A stretch of DNA of 64,000 bases, taken from Achromobacter sp. MYb9. GTDB taxonomy: Bacteria; Pseudomonadota; Gammaproteobacteria; Burkholderiales; Burkholderiaceae_B. The notes under the pieces were generated by a model. The model was given only the letters and a program-made list of their open reading frames with translations. It ran no database searches and had not been told where the DNA came from. A program made the position numbers and the translations under genes. Below are positions 1 to 9,064 of the stretch, piece after piece (position 1 is the stretch's first letter; the number at the start of each line of letters is the position of its first letter). Where the stretch lies: assembly GCF_002975275.1 (NCBI RefSeq), contig NZ_PCOQ01000004.1, positions 1 through 64,000 on the forward strand, read 5' to 3'.

Positions 1-720
1 CTCGCCCAGATAAGCCGCGCGCACTTTGGGGTCGTGCAGCATGTCGCCGGCGGGCCCGGACAGGATGATCTCACCCGACTCCATCACATAGCCTCGATGG
101 CTGTTTTCCAGCGCCAGGCGCGCGTTCTGCTCGATCAGCAGGATCGTCACGCCTTCGCTGGCGATGGTGCGAACCACCTCGAAGACCTTCTCGACCATCA
201 AGGGCGCCAGGCCCATCGATGGCTCGTCCAGCAACAGCAGCTTCGGGCGCGCAATCATCGCGCGACCCATCGCCACCATCTGCTGCTCGCCCCCGGACAA
301 GGTGCCTGCCGCTTGCTTGCGGCGTTCGGCCAAACGCGGGAACAAAGTGAAGACGCGGTCGGTGTCCTGCCGAACCTGCGCCGCATCGCGACGGATGTAC
401 GCGCCCATCGCCAGGTTTTCCTCGATGGTCAACTGGCCGAAGATACCGCGACCTTCCGGCACCATGACCAGGCCCTTGCGGACCAGGTCATGCGACTTCT
501 GGCCGCCGATCGATTGCCCGCCGTAGACCACTTCGCCGCCGGCCAGCGGCACCAGGCCGCAAATGGCGCGCAACGTCGTGCTCTTGCCGGCGCCGTTGGC
601 GCCGATCAGGCACACGAGTTCGCCTTCGTCCACGCGCAGGTCGATCGCGCGCACCGCGCGGATGCCACCGTAGGCCACCTGCAAGCCGCGCAGTTCCAAT
701 AAGGGTTGGGATGCCGTCAT
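1..720 (-). CDS. livF: LivF-type ABC transporter ATP-binding protein, cut by the window edge
   Basis: Second ATPase of a branched-chain amino acid (HAAT family) importer; with LivG it powers uptake at the inner membrane. The translation shows Walker A GANGAGKST at about residues 40-48, signature LSGGEQQM, and Walker B LLLLDEPSMGL. It reaches AYLGE at base 1, close to the usual family C-terminus, so probably only the last few codons are missing. The ATG at 718-720 overlaps the livG stop (ATGA), which indicates translational coupling as last gene of livKHMGF. The true substrate could be another amino acid or an amide. Confidence 0.95.
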   Translation of the reverse strand, partial: MTASQPLLELRGLQVAYGGIRAVRAIDLRVDEGELVCLIGANGAGKSTTLRAICGLVPLAGGEVVYGGQSIGGQKSHDLVRKGLVMVPEGRGIFGQLTIEENLAMGAYIRRDAAQVRQDTDRVFTLFPRLAERRKQAAGTLSGGEQQMVAMGRAMIARPKLLLLDEPSMGLAPLMVEKVFEVVRTIASEGVTILLIEQNARLALENSHRGYVMESGEIILSGPAGDMLHDPKVRAAYLGE

Positions 721-1520
721 GTTGCCGGGCTCTCCTTGTGAATCAGCGGATCCTGGGCCGCGCCGGCGCCCAGGTACGCTTCGATAACCTTGGGATCGCG
801 TTGCACCTGGGCAGGTTTTCCCATCGCCAGCACCTTGCCGTATTCCAGCACCAGCACGCGGTCGCACAGCCCCATGACGAGCTTCATGTCGTGTTCGATC
901 AGCAGGACCGTAACGCCGTCGCCGCGGATCTTCTCGACCAGCTTGCGCAGCACCACCGTTTCCGACGCATTCATGCCGGCGGCGGGTTCGTCCAGCGCCA
1001 GCAGCTTGGGATCCGTCGCCAGGGCGCGCGCGATCTCAAGACGGCGCTGATCGCCGTAAGGCAGCGAACGCGCGACGTCGTTGGCGCGATGGCCGATGCC
1101 CACGTAATCCAGCAGCTCTTGCGCCCGCGCCTCGATGGCGGCCTCTTCGGCACGCGTGCCTCGCGTGCGCAGCACCGCGCCCAGCACGCCGGCCTTGGTG
1201 CGCATGTGGCGGCCGATCATCACGTTCTCGATGGCGGACAGGTTGGCGAACAGGCGGATGTTCTGGAAGGTGCGCGCCAGGCCCGCGAACGCGACCTCGT
1301 GCGGCTTCTTGCCCGACAGGGACACACCGTTGAAGGTGCAGCTGCCCTCTTCCGGGATGTACAGGCCGGTCAGCACATTGAACAGCGTGGTCTTGCCCGC
1401 GCCGTTCGGGCCGATCAGCCCATAGATTTCGCCTTGCTCGATATCGAAGCTGACGTCCGACAAGGCCTGCAGGCCGCCGAAGCGTTTGCCCAGGCCCTGC
1501 GCTTGCAGCAACTTGCTCAT
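717..1520 (-). CDS. livG: LivG-type ABC transporter ATP-binding protein
   Basis: First ATPase subunit of the branched-chain amino acid type importer, 267 residues, working on the cytoplasmic face with LivF. Walker A GPNGAGKTT lies at residues 37-45, an LPYGDQRR signature replaces the common LSYGQQR, and Walker B reads LLALDEPAAGMN. The C-terminus carries the usual LivG ending region (VIEAYLG). The ATG at 1518-1520 overlaps the livM stop by four bases, and the stop overlaps the livF start the same way. The frame stays open upstream through livM, but the family start and the overlap fix the start here. Confidence 0.96.
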   Translation of the reverse strand: MSKLLQAQGLGKRFGGLQALSDVSFDIEQGEIYGLIGPNGAGKTTLFNVLTGLYIPEEGSCTFNGVSLSGKKPHEVAFAGLARTFQNIRLFANLSAIENVMIGRHMRTKAGVLGAVLRTRGTRAEEAAIEARAQELLDYVGIGHRANDVARSLPYGDQRRLEIARALATDPKLLALDEPAAGMNASETVVLRKLVEKIRGDGVTVLLIEHDMKLVMGLCDRVLVLEYGKVLAMGKPAQVQRDPKVIEAYLGAGAAQDPLIHKESPAT

Positions 1521-2605
1521 GCTCCGCCTCCTTGCGCCTTGGTCGCGAGTTCGCGCTTGCGCACCGCTGACGGCCACAGGCCCGCCGGGCGGAACAGCAT
1601 GACGCAGACCATCGCCAGGCCGAACAGCAGCATGCGGATGCCTTCGGGGTCCAACACCACGGCGCCGAACACCATGTGCTGGAAGGGTTCGACCACCGCG
1701 CGCAGGAATTCCGGCAACGCCGCCAGGATCAGGGCGCCCAGGATCACGCCGGGGATATGCCCCATGCCGCCCAGCACCACCATGCACAGGATCGAGATGG
1801 ATTCCATCAGCGAAAAGCTCTCGGGGCTGACAAAGCCCTGCATCGACGCAAACAGCGCACCCGCGACGCCGCCAAACGAGGCGCCCATCGCGAAGGCCAA
1901 CAGCTTGATGTTGCGGGTGTTGATGCCCATCGCCTTGGCGGCGATCTCGTCCTCGCGGATGGCTTCCCATGCGCGCCCGATACGCGAATTTTGCAGGCGC
2001 ACGCACACCACGATGATGATGAGCGTCAGCGCCAGCAGCAGGTAGTAGTACTTCTCGGGCCCGGTGAACCGGATGCCGAACAGGCTTTCCGTCCGTCCGA
2101 ACGCAAACTCGCCCACCTTGAAGGTGTCGATGCGGTTGATGCCCTGCGGTCCGTTGGTGATATTGATGGGCGCGTTCAGGTTGTTCAGGAAGATGCGGAT
2201 GATTTCCCCGAAGCCCAGGGTGACGATCGCCAGATAATCGCCTCGCAACTTCAGCGTTGGCGCCCCCAGCAGCACCCCGAACAGGCACGCCACGGCCAGG
2301 GCGATCGGCAGGATCGCCCAGAACGGCAGATGCAGCCCGAAGTGCGGCGATGCCAGCAAGGCCCAGGTATAGGCGCCCACCGCGTAAAACGCGATGTAGC
2401 CCAGATCCAGCAGGCCGGCAAAGCCCACCACGATATTCAGGCCCAACGAGAGCATCACGTACAACAACGCGAAGTTGAGGATGCGTACCCAGCTTTGGCC
2501 TGCCATGCCGATCACAAACGGCAGCACCGCCAGCACGATACCAATCAACGCAATGCCGATCAGGTTGCGGGTCGACAGCCCGCTGGTTTTCAACGTGGCG
2601 TTCAT
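1517..2605 (-). CDS. livM: LivM-type ABC transporter permease
   Basis: Inner-membrane permease of the importer, 362 residues. The sequence is dominated by hydrophobic helices from residue 13 onwards, with the LivM hallmarks NIVVGFAGLLDLGYIAFYAV and the cytoplasmic EAA-like stretch AWEAIREDEIAAKAMGIN that contacts the ATPases. It pairs with LivH to form the channel. The start overlaps the end of livH by four bases and the end overlaps livG, so the operon is compact and probably translated in a coupled way. Confidence 0.95.
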   Translation of the reverse strand: MNATLKTSGLSTRNLIGIALIGIVLAVLPFVIGMAGQSWVRILNFALLYVMLSLGLNIVVGFAGLLDLGYIAFYAVGAYTWALLASPHFGLHLPFWAILPIALAVACLFGVLLGAPTLKLRGDYLAIVTLGFGEIIRIFLNNLNAPINITNGPQGINRIDTFKVGEFAFGRTESLFGIRFTGPEKYYYLLLALTLIIIVVCVRLQNSRIGRAWEAIREDEIAAKAMGINTRNIKLLAFAMGASFGGVAGALFASMQGFVSPESFSLMESISILCMVVLGGMGHIPGVILGALILAALPEFLRAVVEPFQHMVFGAVVLDPEGIRMLLFGLAMVCVMLFRPAGLWPSAVRKRELATKAQGGGA

Positions 2606-3531
2606 GCGCGGTCCCCCACACGTTCGCCCAGCAGGCCGGAGGGACGGAAGATCAGCACCAGCACCAACACGAAGAACGCGAACACGTCCTGGTAATGGCT
2701 GCCGAGAAAACCGCCGGTCAGGTCGCCGATATAACCGGCGCCCAGCGATTCAATGATGCCCAGCAGCAAACCGCCGGCCATCGCGCCCACCATGTTGCCA
2801 ATGCCGCCCAGCACCGCGGCCGTGAAGGCCTTCAGGCCCAGCATGAAGCCCATCGTGTATTGCGACACGCCGTAATAGGTCGCGACCATCATGCCCGCCA
2901 CGGCGGCCAGGGCCGACCCGATCAGGAACGCCGCCGAAATGACCGTATTGATGTTGACGCCCATCAGGCCCGCCACTTCGCGGTTCTGCGCGGTCGCGCG
3001 CATCGCCGTGCCCAGGCGGGTCTTGTGCACCACGGCCAGCAGGCCGCCCATGATCAGCGCCGCGATCACCACGATGGCGATCTGCAACGAGCTCATGCGC
3101 GCGCCGGCGAATTCGAACACGTGGGGCGACAGCACCTGCGGAAAGTTCAGGTAGTTGCGGCCCCAGCCCATCATCGCCACGTTCTGCAAAATGATGGACA
3201 CGCCGATCGCCGTGATCAGCGCCGCCAGGCGCGGCGCGCGGCGCAGCGGCCGGTAGGCCACGCGTTCGGCCGTCCAGCCCACCGCCATGCACAGCGGCAC
3301 GGACACCAGCAGGCCCACGCCCAGCACCACGAACGCGGACACGCCGGGATCGCCGCCCACCAGCGATATGGCGATGGTGGTGGCCGCCATGGCGCCGATC
3401 ATGACGACGTCGCCATGCGCGAAGTTGATCAGCCCGATGATGCCGTACACCATGGTGTAGCCAAGGGCGACCAGGGCGTACACGCTGCCTAGCGTGACGC
3501 CGTTAATCAGTTGTTGAATGAAGATATCCAT
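2602..3531 (-). CDS. livH: LivH-type ABC transporter permease
   Basis: Second permease, 309 residues, nearly all membrane spanning. Family signatures include the N-terminal QQLINGVTLGSVYALVALGY and GLINFAHGDVVMIGA, and the ATPase-contact loop TAMRATAQNREVAGLMGVN. It forms the translocation pore with LivM. It follows the binding-protein gene after a 156-base gap that holds a GC-rich hairpin, the common arrangement in which the binding protein is made in excess over the membrane subunits. Confidence 0.95.
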   Translation of the reverse strand: MDIFIQQLINGVTLGSVYALVALGYTMVYGIIGLINFAHGDVVMIGAMAATTIAISLVGGDPGVSAFVVLGVGLLVSVPLCMAVGWTAERVAYRPLRRAPRLAALITAIGVSIILQNVAMMGWGRNYLNFPQVLSPHVFEFAGARMSSLQIAIVVIAALIMGGLLAVVHKTRLGTAMRATAQNREVAGLMGVNINTVISAAFLIGSALAAVAGMMVATYYGVSQYTMGFMLGLKAFTAAVLGGIGNMVGAMAGGLLLGIIESLGAGYIGDLTGGFLGSHYQDVFAFFVLVLVLIFRPSGLLGERVGDRA

Positions 3532-3610
3532 AGGGGCCGCGGAAATAAGCCTGGAAAAGTCGCGCGAGCCGCGCGGCCGGAGCCGTCACGGGCCGGGCGC
3601 GGGATGCGCG

Positions 3611-3636
3611 CCGCACACGCCGGGCGGCGCGTGCGG
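3611..3636 (-). repeat. GC-rich hairpin between livK and livH
   Basis: Arms CCGCACACGCC (3611-3621) and GGCGCGTGCGG (3626-3636) form an 11-base stem with one mismatch and a four-base loop. No run of T follows on the minus strand, so it is not a classical terminator. Its place just after the binding-protein gene suggests mRNA 3'-end protection or partial attenuation; that role is inference. Confidence 0.4.
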
Positions 3637-3687
3637 ACAGAGCGGGCGGACGCCGGCATCGCCGGGGGCCGCCCTGTTCAACCCGCC

Positions 3688-4833
3688 TTAGTTGGCTTGG
3701 CTGACCATCGTTTCAACCATCTCCCACTTGCCGTTCTTGACTTCGTAGATGGTGACCGAGATTTCCTTCAGATCGCCGTGGGCATCGTAGGAGATGTGCT
3801 CGCTGGTGGCGCCCTTGCGGTTCAGCTTGGCCAGCACGGGCAGGTACTTCTCGGGCTTGGCCGAGCCGGCCTGCTCGATGGCGCTGATCATGTTCCAGGC
3901 GCCGTCATAGGCGTAGGGCGCATAGACGCCGGGGGCTTTCTTGAAGCGGGCCTGGTAGCGTTGCTCGAAATCCTTGCCTGCGGCCATCTTGTCCAGCGGC
4001 ACGCCGGCAAGCGACGCGAAGGTGCCGTTGGCGGCGTCGCCGGCCAGCTTGATGAACGTATCGCTGCGGGTCATTTCACCCGACACCAGCGGCGCCTTCA
4101 AACCCAGGGTGGCCAATTGGCGCTTCATCGGGCCGGATTGCGCATCCAGGCCGCCGTAGAAGATCGCGTCGGGCGCCGAGCCCTTGATGTTGGTCAGGAT
4201 GGCCGTGAAGTCATTGGCCTTGTCCGTCGTGTATTCGCGGCGGACCACTTCGCCGCCGGCGGCCTTGACGGCCTTTTCGACCTCATCGGCCAGGCCTTGG
4301 CCATAGGCGGTGCGGTCGTCGATGATCGCGACCTTCTTGGCCTTCAGGTTCTGCACCATGAACTTGCCAACCGCGGCGCCTTGCTGCGTGTCGCTGGTCA
4401 TCATGCGGAACGTGGTTTCGTACCCCTGCTTGGTGTATTCGGGCGAAGTCGCCATGGCGATCTGGGGCAGACCGGCCTCGTGATAGACGCGCGACGCGGG
4501 AATCGTCGTGCCGGAGTTGAAGTGGCCGAGGATGCCCACGACATCCTGGTCCACCAGTTGCTGCGCCACCTGCACGCCCACCCGCGGATCAGCTTGGTCG
4601 TCGCGCGACACCAGCACGAACTTGGCCGGCTGGCCGTCAACCTTGATGCCCTTCTTGTTCGCTTCTTCCAGGGCCAGGTTCAGGCCGTTCTGCATGTCTT
4701 CGCCGTAGTGCGATTGCGGGCCGGTCAGCGGCGCGGCGAAGCCTAGCTTGATGTCGGCGGCCTGCGCGGCGGCGGTCATGCCGACGGCGGCGATGCTGGC
4801 GGCGAGAAGCTTCAAAGTGGTGCGGAACTTCAT
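3688..4833 (-). CDS. livK: Periplasmic amino acid-binding protein of the Liv importer
   Basis: Substrate receptor of the ABC importer, 381 residues. A cleavable signal peptide ends at AQAA-DIKLGF (about residue 25). The Leu/Ile/Val-binding family features follow: PLTGPQSHYGEDMQNGL, LVSRDDQADPRVGVQ, GHFNSGTTIPASRVYHEAG and DRTAYGQGLADEVEKA. It precedes livH in the same direction. The 265 bases upstream separate it from putA and contain motifs shared with the putA promoter. Ligand choice (Leu, Ile, Val, Ala, Pro or an amide) cannot be read from the sequence. Confidence 0.93.
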   Translation of the reverse strand: MKFRTTLKLLAASIAAVGMTAAAQAADIKLGFAAPLTGPQSHYGEDMQNGLNLALEEANKKGIKVDGQPAKFVLVSRDDQADPRVGVQVAQQLVDQDVVGILGHFNSGTTIPASRVYHEAGLPQIAMATSPEYTKQGYETTFRMMTSDTQQGAAVGKFMVQNLKAKKVAIIDDRTAYGQGLADEVEKAVKAAGGEVVRREYTTDKANDFTAILTNIKGSAPDAIFYGGLDAQSGPMKRQLATLGLKAPLVSGEMTRSDTFIKLAGDAANGTFASLAGVPLDKMAAGKDFEQRYQARFKKAPGVYAPYAYDGAWNMISAIEQAGSAKPEKYLPVLAKLNRKGATSEHISYDAHGDLKEISVTIYEVKNGKWEMVETMVSQAN

Positions 4834-5014
4834 GGGGAACCCTCCGGGATGTCGGACTTAAGGCCTTGTTATACCTGAGCTTTTAGCCAGGCTTTTGGTT
4901 TCTTTTACTACCGCAGGCCCGGCGGTGGCCAGGTCCTGCGCATGCATTTTCTGCAAAGTCCGAATGCCGGGTTGCGACAAGCGGACTTGAGGTGCGACCG
5001 GATTTTGCTTCCAG

Positions 5015-5083
5015 TGCAACCTTGGCCGATATTGGAGATAACCCTTGGTTACTCGGCGATAACCCCCGACCCCTCGGAGGTTA
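5015..5083. promoter_or_regulatory. Candidate regulatory motifs between putA and livK
   Basis: TGCAAC at 5015-5020 (GTTGCA on the minus strand) is the core word bound by E. coli PutA. TAACC-CTT-GGTTA at 5039-5051 is a perfect inverted repeat, and GATAACC recurs at 5037 and 5058, 21 bases apart or two helical turns. TAACC at 5060-5064 pairs with GGTTA at 5079-5083. The core TAACCCTNGGTTA also occurs upstream of putA. This is upstream of the liv operon on the minus strand; binding is inferred. Confidence 0.45.
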
Positions 5084-5098
5084 CCGCGCGGTCACTTT

Positions 5099-8000
5099 TT
5101 AGCCGATGGTCATGAGGCTGGCGTTGCCCCCTGCCGCGGCCGTATTCACGCTGATGGAGCGTTCAGTCAGCAGGCGCTCGGGCACGTAGCCCGCCCCCGC
5201 CGCCAGGGCGTCGGACGTCAGGCCGTGCACCGACAAGATGGCGCCCGGACGCTGCGCAATGCGCTGGTTCAGCGCTTGCAGCGCATCGCCATCGCCTTCG
5301 AACAGCACCGCCTGGTAATCCGCCTGATCGACCTCGTCGTCGGCCAGAATGCCGGCCTGCCCCTGCTGTTCGGCATCCAGCGTGGCCAGCAGCGCTTGCG
5401 CGGCCGGCGTATCCGCGAACCAGGCGTGGTTGCCCGTCAGGCGGGCCACCGACCATTGCGCCCGCGCGCCGGCTTCGGTGGCCGCCACACAATACACGGC
5501 GCCACGCGGTTCGACCATATAGGTGTTGGTCTCGCCGGTCGGGCCGGGCAACGCAATGCGCTGCGGCAACGGCGCCGCGGCGTCCAGCGCGGGGGGCAAG
5601 CCGGCCGGACGCGTGCCCAGCAAGCGATACATGTACAGCGGACCGCCCGCCTTGGGACCGGTGCCGGACAGGCATTCGCCGCCAAAGGGCTGCACGCCCA
5701 CCACCGCGCCGACGATGTTGCGGTTGACGTAGACGTTGCCGGCGTGGACCTGCCCCGTCACGTGCGCGATCGTTTCGTCGATGCGCGTATGCACGCCGAA
5801 CGTCAGGCCATAGCCCGTGCCGTTGATGGCATCCAGCAAGGCGTCCAGTTCCTCGCGCTTGTAGCGCACCACGTGCAGCACCGGGCCGAACACTTCACGC
5901 GTCAGTTCGCTGATGTGGTCGATTTCGATGATCGTGGGCGGCACGAAGGTGCCATGGCGGCACTCGCCGTTCAGCTCCACCTGGTCCACGCGATGGCCCG
6001 CCGTGCGCATCGTTTCGATGTGCCGCTGGATGCCATTGCGGGCTTCGGTATCGATGACGGGCCCCACGTCCACCGACAGGCGGTCCGGGTTGCCGACGCT
6101 AAGCTCGCGCATCGCGCCGCGCAGCATCGTCAGTACGTAATCGGCGTTGTCTTCCTGCACGCACAACACACGCAGCGCCGAGCAGCGTTGGCCCGCCGAG
6201 TCGAAAGCCGAGCTCAGCACGTCGAACACCACTTGCTCGGACAGTGCGGACGAATCGACCACCATCGCGTTCTGGCCGCCCGTTTCGGCGATCAGCGGAA
6301 TGGTGTGCCCATCGTCGTCCAGCCGATCGGCCAGCGTGCGCGCGATGATGCGCGCCACGTCGGTCGACCCGGTGAACATCACGCCGCGCACGGCGGGGCT
6401 GGCAACCAGTTGCGCGCCCACGGTTTCACCGCGGCCCGGCAGCAGCTGCACGGCTCCCGCAGGCACGCCGGCCGCGCGCAGGATGGCGACCGCTTGCGCG
6501 GCGATCAGCGGCGTCTGTTCGGCGGGCTTGGCCACGACGGTATTGCCGGCAGCCAGCGCGGCCGCGACCTGGCCCGTGAAGATGGCCAGCGGGAAATTCC
6601 ACGGGCTGATGCACAGCACCGTGCCCAACGGGCGGTGCGTGTCGTTGCTGAATTCCTGTTCGGCCTGGTCGGCGTAGTAGCGCAGGAAGTCCACCGCTTC
6701 GCGTACTTCGGCGATGGCGTTCGGCAGCGACTTGCCGGCTTCCCGCACGATCAGGCCCAGCAGGGTCTGCATCTGCTCTTCAAGCAATTGCGCCGCGCGG
6801 CGCAGGCACTGCGCCCGCTCTGCGACCGGTGTCGACTGCCAGATGGGCGCGGTGTTGGCGGCGGCGCGCAACGCGGCGTCGGCCTCGTCGGCTTGCGCCT
6901 CGATCACATGGCCCACGACGTCGCGCAGATTCGCGGGGTTGCGCACTTCAATGGCGCGCGCCGCGTCCCACGCCTGGTCGCCCTCGCCCAACATCGGACC
7001 CGCGCGCCACGGCGTGCCGGCGCTGGCCAGCAACGCGGCGGACAGCGATCCCAGCCGGTGTTCGTTGGTCAAGTCCAGGCCGGCGGAATTGGCACGGGCG
7101 CCCTGCTGCGGATTGCCATAGAGTTCGCGCGGCAGCGCGATCTTCTCGTGCGGCGCGCCCAGCGGCACAATGCGCGAGGCCGCCTCCACCGGATCGGCCA
7201 CCAGCGTTTCGACCGGAATGCTGTCGTCGCCGATCAGGTTCACGAACGAGGTGTTGGCGCCGTTTTCCAGCAGACGGCGTACCAGGTAGGCCAGCAGCGT
7301 TTCATGCGTGCCGACCGGCGCATAGATGCGGCACGGGCGGTTCAGCTTGCCTTGGGCCAATGGGCCGACCACTTCGTCGTACAGCGGTTCACCCATGCCG
7401 TGCAGGCACTGGAACTCGTATTGGCCGGGATAGTAGTTCTGGCCCGCCAGTTGATAGATCGCCGCCAGCGTGTAGGCGTTGTGCGTGGCGAACTGCGGGT
7501 ACACGGCTTCAGGCGCGCCCAGCAGCTTGCGCGCGCAAGCCAGGTAGGCCACGTCGGTGTAGAGCTTGCGGGTGTAGACCGGATAGCCTTCCAGGCCGTC
7601 CACTTGGGCACGCTTGATTTCGCTGTCCCAGTAAGCGCCCTTCACCAGCCGCACCATCACGCGGTGGCGGCTGCGGCGGGCCAGGTCGATGACGTAATCG
7701 ATGACGAACGGCGCGCGCTTCTGGTAGGCCTGGATGACGAAGCCGATGCCGTTCCAGCCGTCCAGCTCGGGCGCGAAACACAGCGCCTCCAGCAGGTCCA
7801 GCGAAATCTCCAGGCGGTCGGCCTCTTCGGCGTCGATGTTCAAGCCGATATCGTAGCTGCGGGCCAGCGCCGTCAGCGCTTTCACGCGCGGCAGCAGTTC
7901 CGCGATGACGCGTTCGCGCTGGCTGCGGGAATAGCGCGGATGCAGCGCCGAGAGCTTGATCGAAATGCCGGGGCCTTCGTAGATGCCGCGGCCGGCCGCG

Positions 8001-8920
8001 GCCTTGCCGATCGCGTGGATGGCCTGCTCGTACGATGCGTAATAGCGGTCGGCGTCTTCGGCCGTGGTCGCGGCCTCGCCCAACATGTCATAGGAATAGC
8101 GGAAGCCGCGTGCTTCCATCTTACGGTTGTTGGCCAGCGCTTCGGAAATCGTCTGGCCCGACACGAACTGTTCGCCCATCATGCGCATGGCCATGTTCAC
8201 GCCCTTGCGCACCAGCGGCTCGCCGCCCTTGCCGATCAGCCGGGTCAGCGCCTTGGACAGCGACTGCTCGCTGCTCACGGCCACCAGTTTGCCGGTGATC
8301 ATCAGGCCCCAGGTGGCGGCGTTGACGAACAGCGATTGCGAACCGCCCATGTGCGACTTCCAATCGCCGCGGGCGACCTTGTCGCGGATCAGCGCGTCGC
8401 GCGTGGCGCGGTCGGGGATGCGCAGCAGCGCTTCGGCCAGGCACATCAGCGCCACGCCCTCCTGGCTGGACAACGAAAATTCCTGGATCAGCCCTTCCAC
8501 GCCGCCGCCGCTGCGCTTGCCGCGCAGCTTCTTGACGAGGTCGGTCGCCATCGCGTGAACCTTCTCCAGGTTCGGCATGCGGGCCTGGCCCAGCAGCAGC
8601 GGCACGCATTCCGGCTCGGGGCGGCGGTAGGCCGCGGTGATCGCGGCGCGCAGCACCGACTGCGGCTGCACGTCCTGGCCAAACTCGTAGAACGGCGGCG
8701 TGGGTGCCGACTGGTTGTCGCCCGCCTCGTCTTCCGTGCCGGTATCCAGGCCCAGATGCGACATTTCGGCAGGCAGATGGCCGCGTTCGATCTTGTCCAG
8801 GTAGGCAAGGATCGCCTGCTTGTGCAGCCAATGCGGCGTGCAGTTGAGCTTGTGCGCGGCCGCCTTCAGGCGGTCGCGTAGTGCGTCATCGACTTTGACG
8901 CCAAGGGTCGTGCTGGCCAT
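5099..8920 (-). CDS. putA: Trifunctional PutA: regulator, proline dehydrogenase, P5C dehydrogenase
   Basis: Oxidises proline to glutamate in two steps with FAD and NAD and can repress its own gene. 1,273 residues from the ATG at 8918-8920, which has GGAAG upstream; an in-frame start nine codons earlier lacks this. Residues 1-45 form a ribbon-helix-helix domain (STTLGVKVDDALRDRLK). The proline dehydrogenase barrel includes GPGISIKLSALHPRYS and MVRLVKGAYWDSEIKRAQ. The aldehyde dehydrogenase part has ISPWNFPLAIF, IAETGGQNAM and catalytic Cys913 in SAGQRCSAL. Length is near that of E. coli PutA (about 1,320). It sits upstream of the liv operon with the same orientation. Confidence 0.97.
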   Translation of the reverse strand: MASTTLGVKVDDALRDRLKAAAHKLNCTPHWLHKQAILAYLDKIERGHLPAEMSHLGLDTGTEDEAGDNQSAPTPPFYEFGQDVQPQSVLRAAITAAYRRPEPECVPLLLGQARMPNLEKVHAMATDLVKKLRGKRSGGGVEGLIQEFSLSSQEGVALMCLAEALLRIPDRATRDALIRDKVARGDWKSHMGGSQSLFVNAATWGLMITGKLVAVSSEQSLSKALTRLIGKGGEPLVRKGVNMAMRMMGEQFVSGQTISEALANNRKMEARGFRYSYDMLGEAATTAEDADRYYASYEQAIHAIGKAAAGRGIYEGPGISIKLSALHPRYSRSQRERVIAELLPRVKALTALARSYDIGLNIDAEEADRLEISLDLLEALCFAPELDGWNGIGFVIQAYQKRAPFVIDYVIDLARRSRHRVMVRLVKGAYWDSEIKRAQVDGLEGYPVYTRKLYTDVAYLACARKLLGAPEAVYPQFATHNAYTLAAIYQLAGQNYYPGQYEFQCLHGMGEPLYDEVVGPLAQGKLNRPCRIYAPVGTHETLLAYLVRRLLENGANTSFVNLIGDDSIPVETLVADPVEAASRIVPLGAPHEKIALPRELYGNPQQGARANSAGLDLTNEHRLGSLSAALLASAGTPWRAGPMLGEGDQAWDAARAIEVRNPANLRDVVGHVIEAQADEADAALRAAANTAPIWQSTPVAERAQCLRRAAQLLEEQMQTLLGLIVREAGKSLPNAIAEVREAVDFLRYYADQAEQEFSNDTHRPLGTVLCISPWNFPLAIFTGQVAAALAAGNTVVAKPAEQTPLIAAQAVAILRAAGVPAGAVQLLPGRGETVGAQLVASPAVRGVMFTGSTDVARIIARTLADRLDDDGHTIPLIAETGGQNAMVVDSSALSEQVVFDVLSSAFDSAGQRCSALRVLCVQEDNADYVLTMLRGAMRELSVGNPDRLSVDVGPVIDTEARNGIQRHIETMRTAGHRVDQVELNGECRHGTFVPPTIIEIDHISELTREVFGPVLHVVRYKREELDALLDAINGTGYGLTFGVHTRIDETIAHVTGQVHAGNVYVNRNIVGAVVGVQPFGGECLSGTGPKAGGPLYMYRLLGTRPAGLPPALDAAAPLPQRIALPGPTGETNTYMVEPRGAVYCVAATEAGARAQWSVARLTGNHAWFADTPAAQALLATLDAEQQGQAGILADDEVDQADYQAVLFEGDGDALQALNQRIAQRPGAILSVHGLTSDALAAGAGYVPERLLTERSISVNTAAAGGNASLMTIG

Positions 8921-9001
8921 AAGAGATTGCTTCCTGTCGCATGGCAAAGGTAATACCGGATCCGAAAAGAACCCAGCATGGGTAGGACCGTATGCTAGAC
9001 A

Positions 9002-9043
9002 GGTTGCAACCGCGTTTGTATTAAGGTTAACCCTAGGTTAACC
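9002..9043. promoter_or_regulatory. Operator-like palindromes upstream of putA
   Basis: Two palindromes lie about 80-120 bases before putA. GGTTGCAACC (9002-9011) contains GTTGCA on both strands, the word recognised by the ribbon-helix-helix domain of E. coli PutA. GGTTAACCCTAGGTTAACC (9025-9043) is a pair of GGTTAACC palindromes spaced by three bases, so that centres are 11 bases apart. The gap 8921-9064 has no gene, and only putA can be driven from it on the minus strand. PutA autoregulation is the simplest reading; a separate regulator is possible. Confidence 0.55.
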
Positions 9044-9064
9044 ATTTGAGATCACGCAAATTTC

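Noticed and set aside
717..2621. Apparent 634-residue fusion ending in LivG
   Set aside because: The first part is livM read in the wrong frame. LivM and LivG both have normal starts and four-base overlaps, so there is no fusion or frameshift.
5225..8881. A 1,218-codon plus-strand open frame opposite putA
   Set aside because: Shadow of the putA codon pattern; composition is dominated by Arg, Gln, His and Ala and no motif is present.
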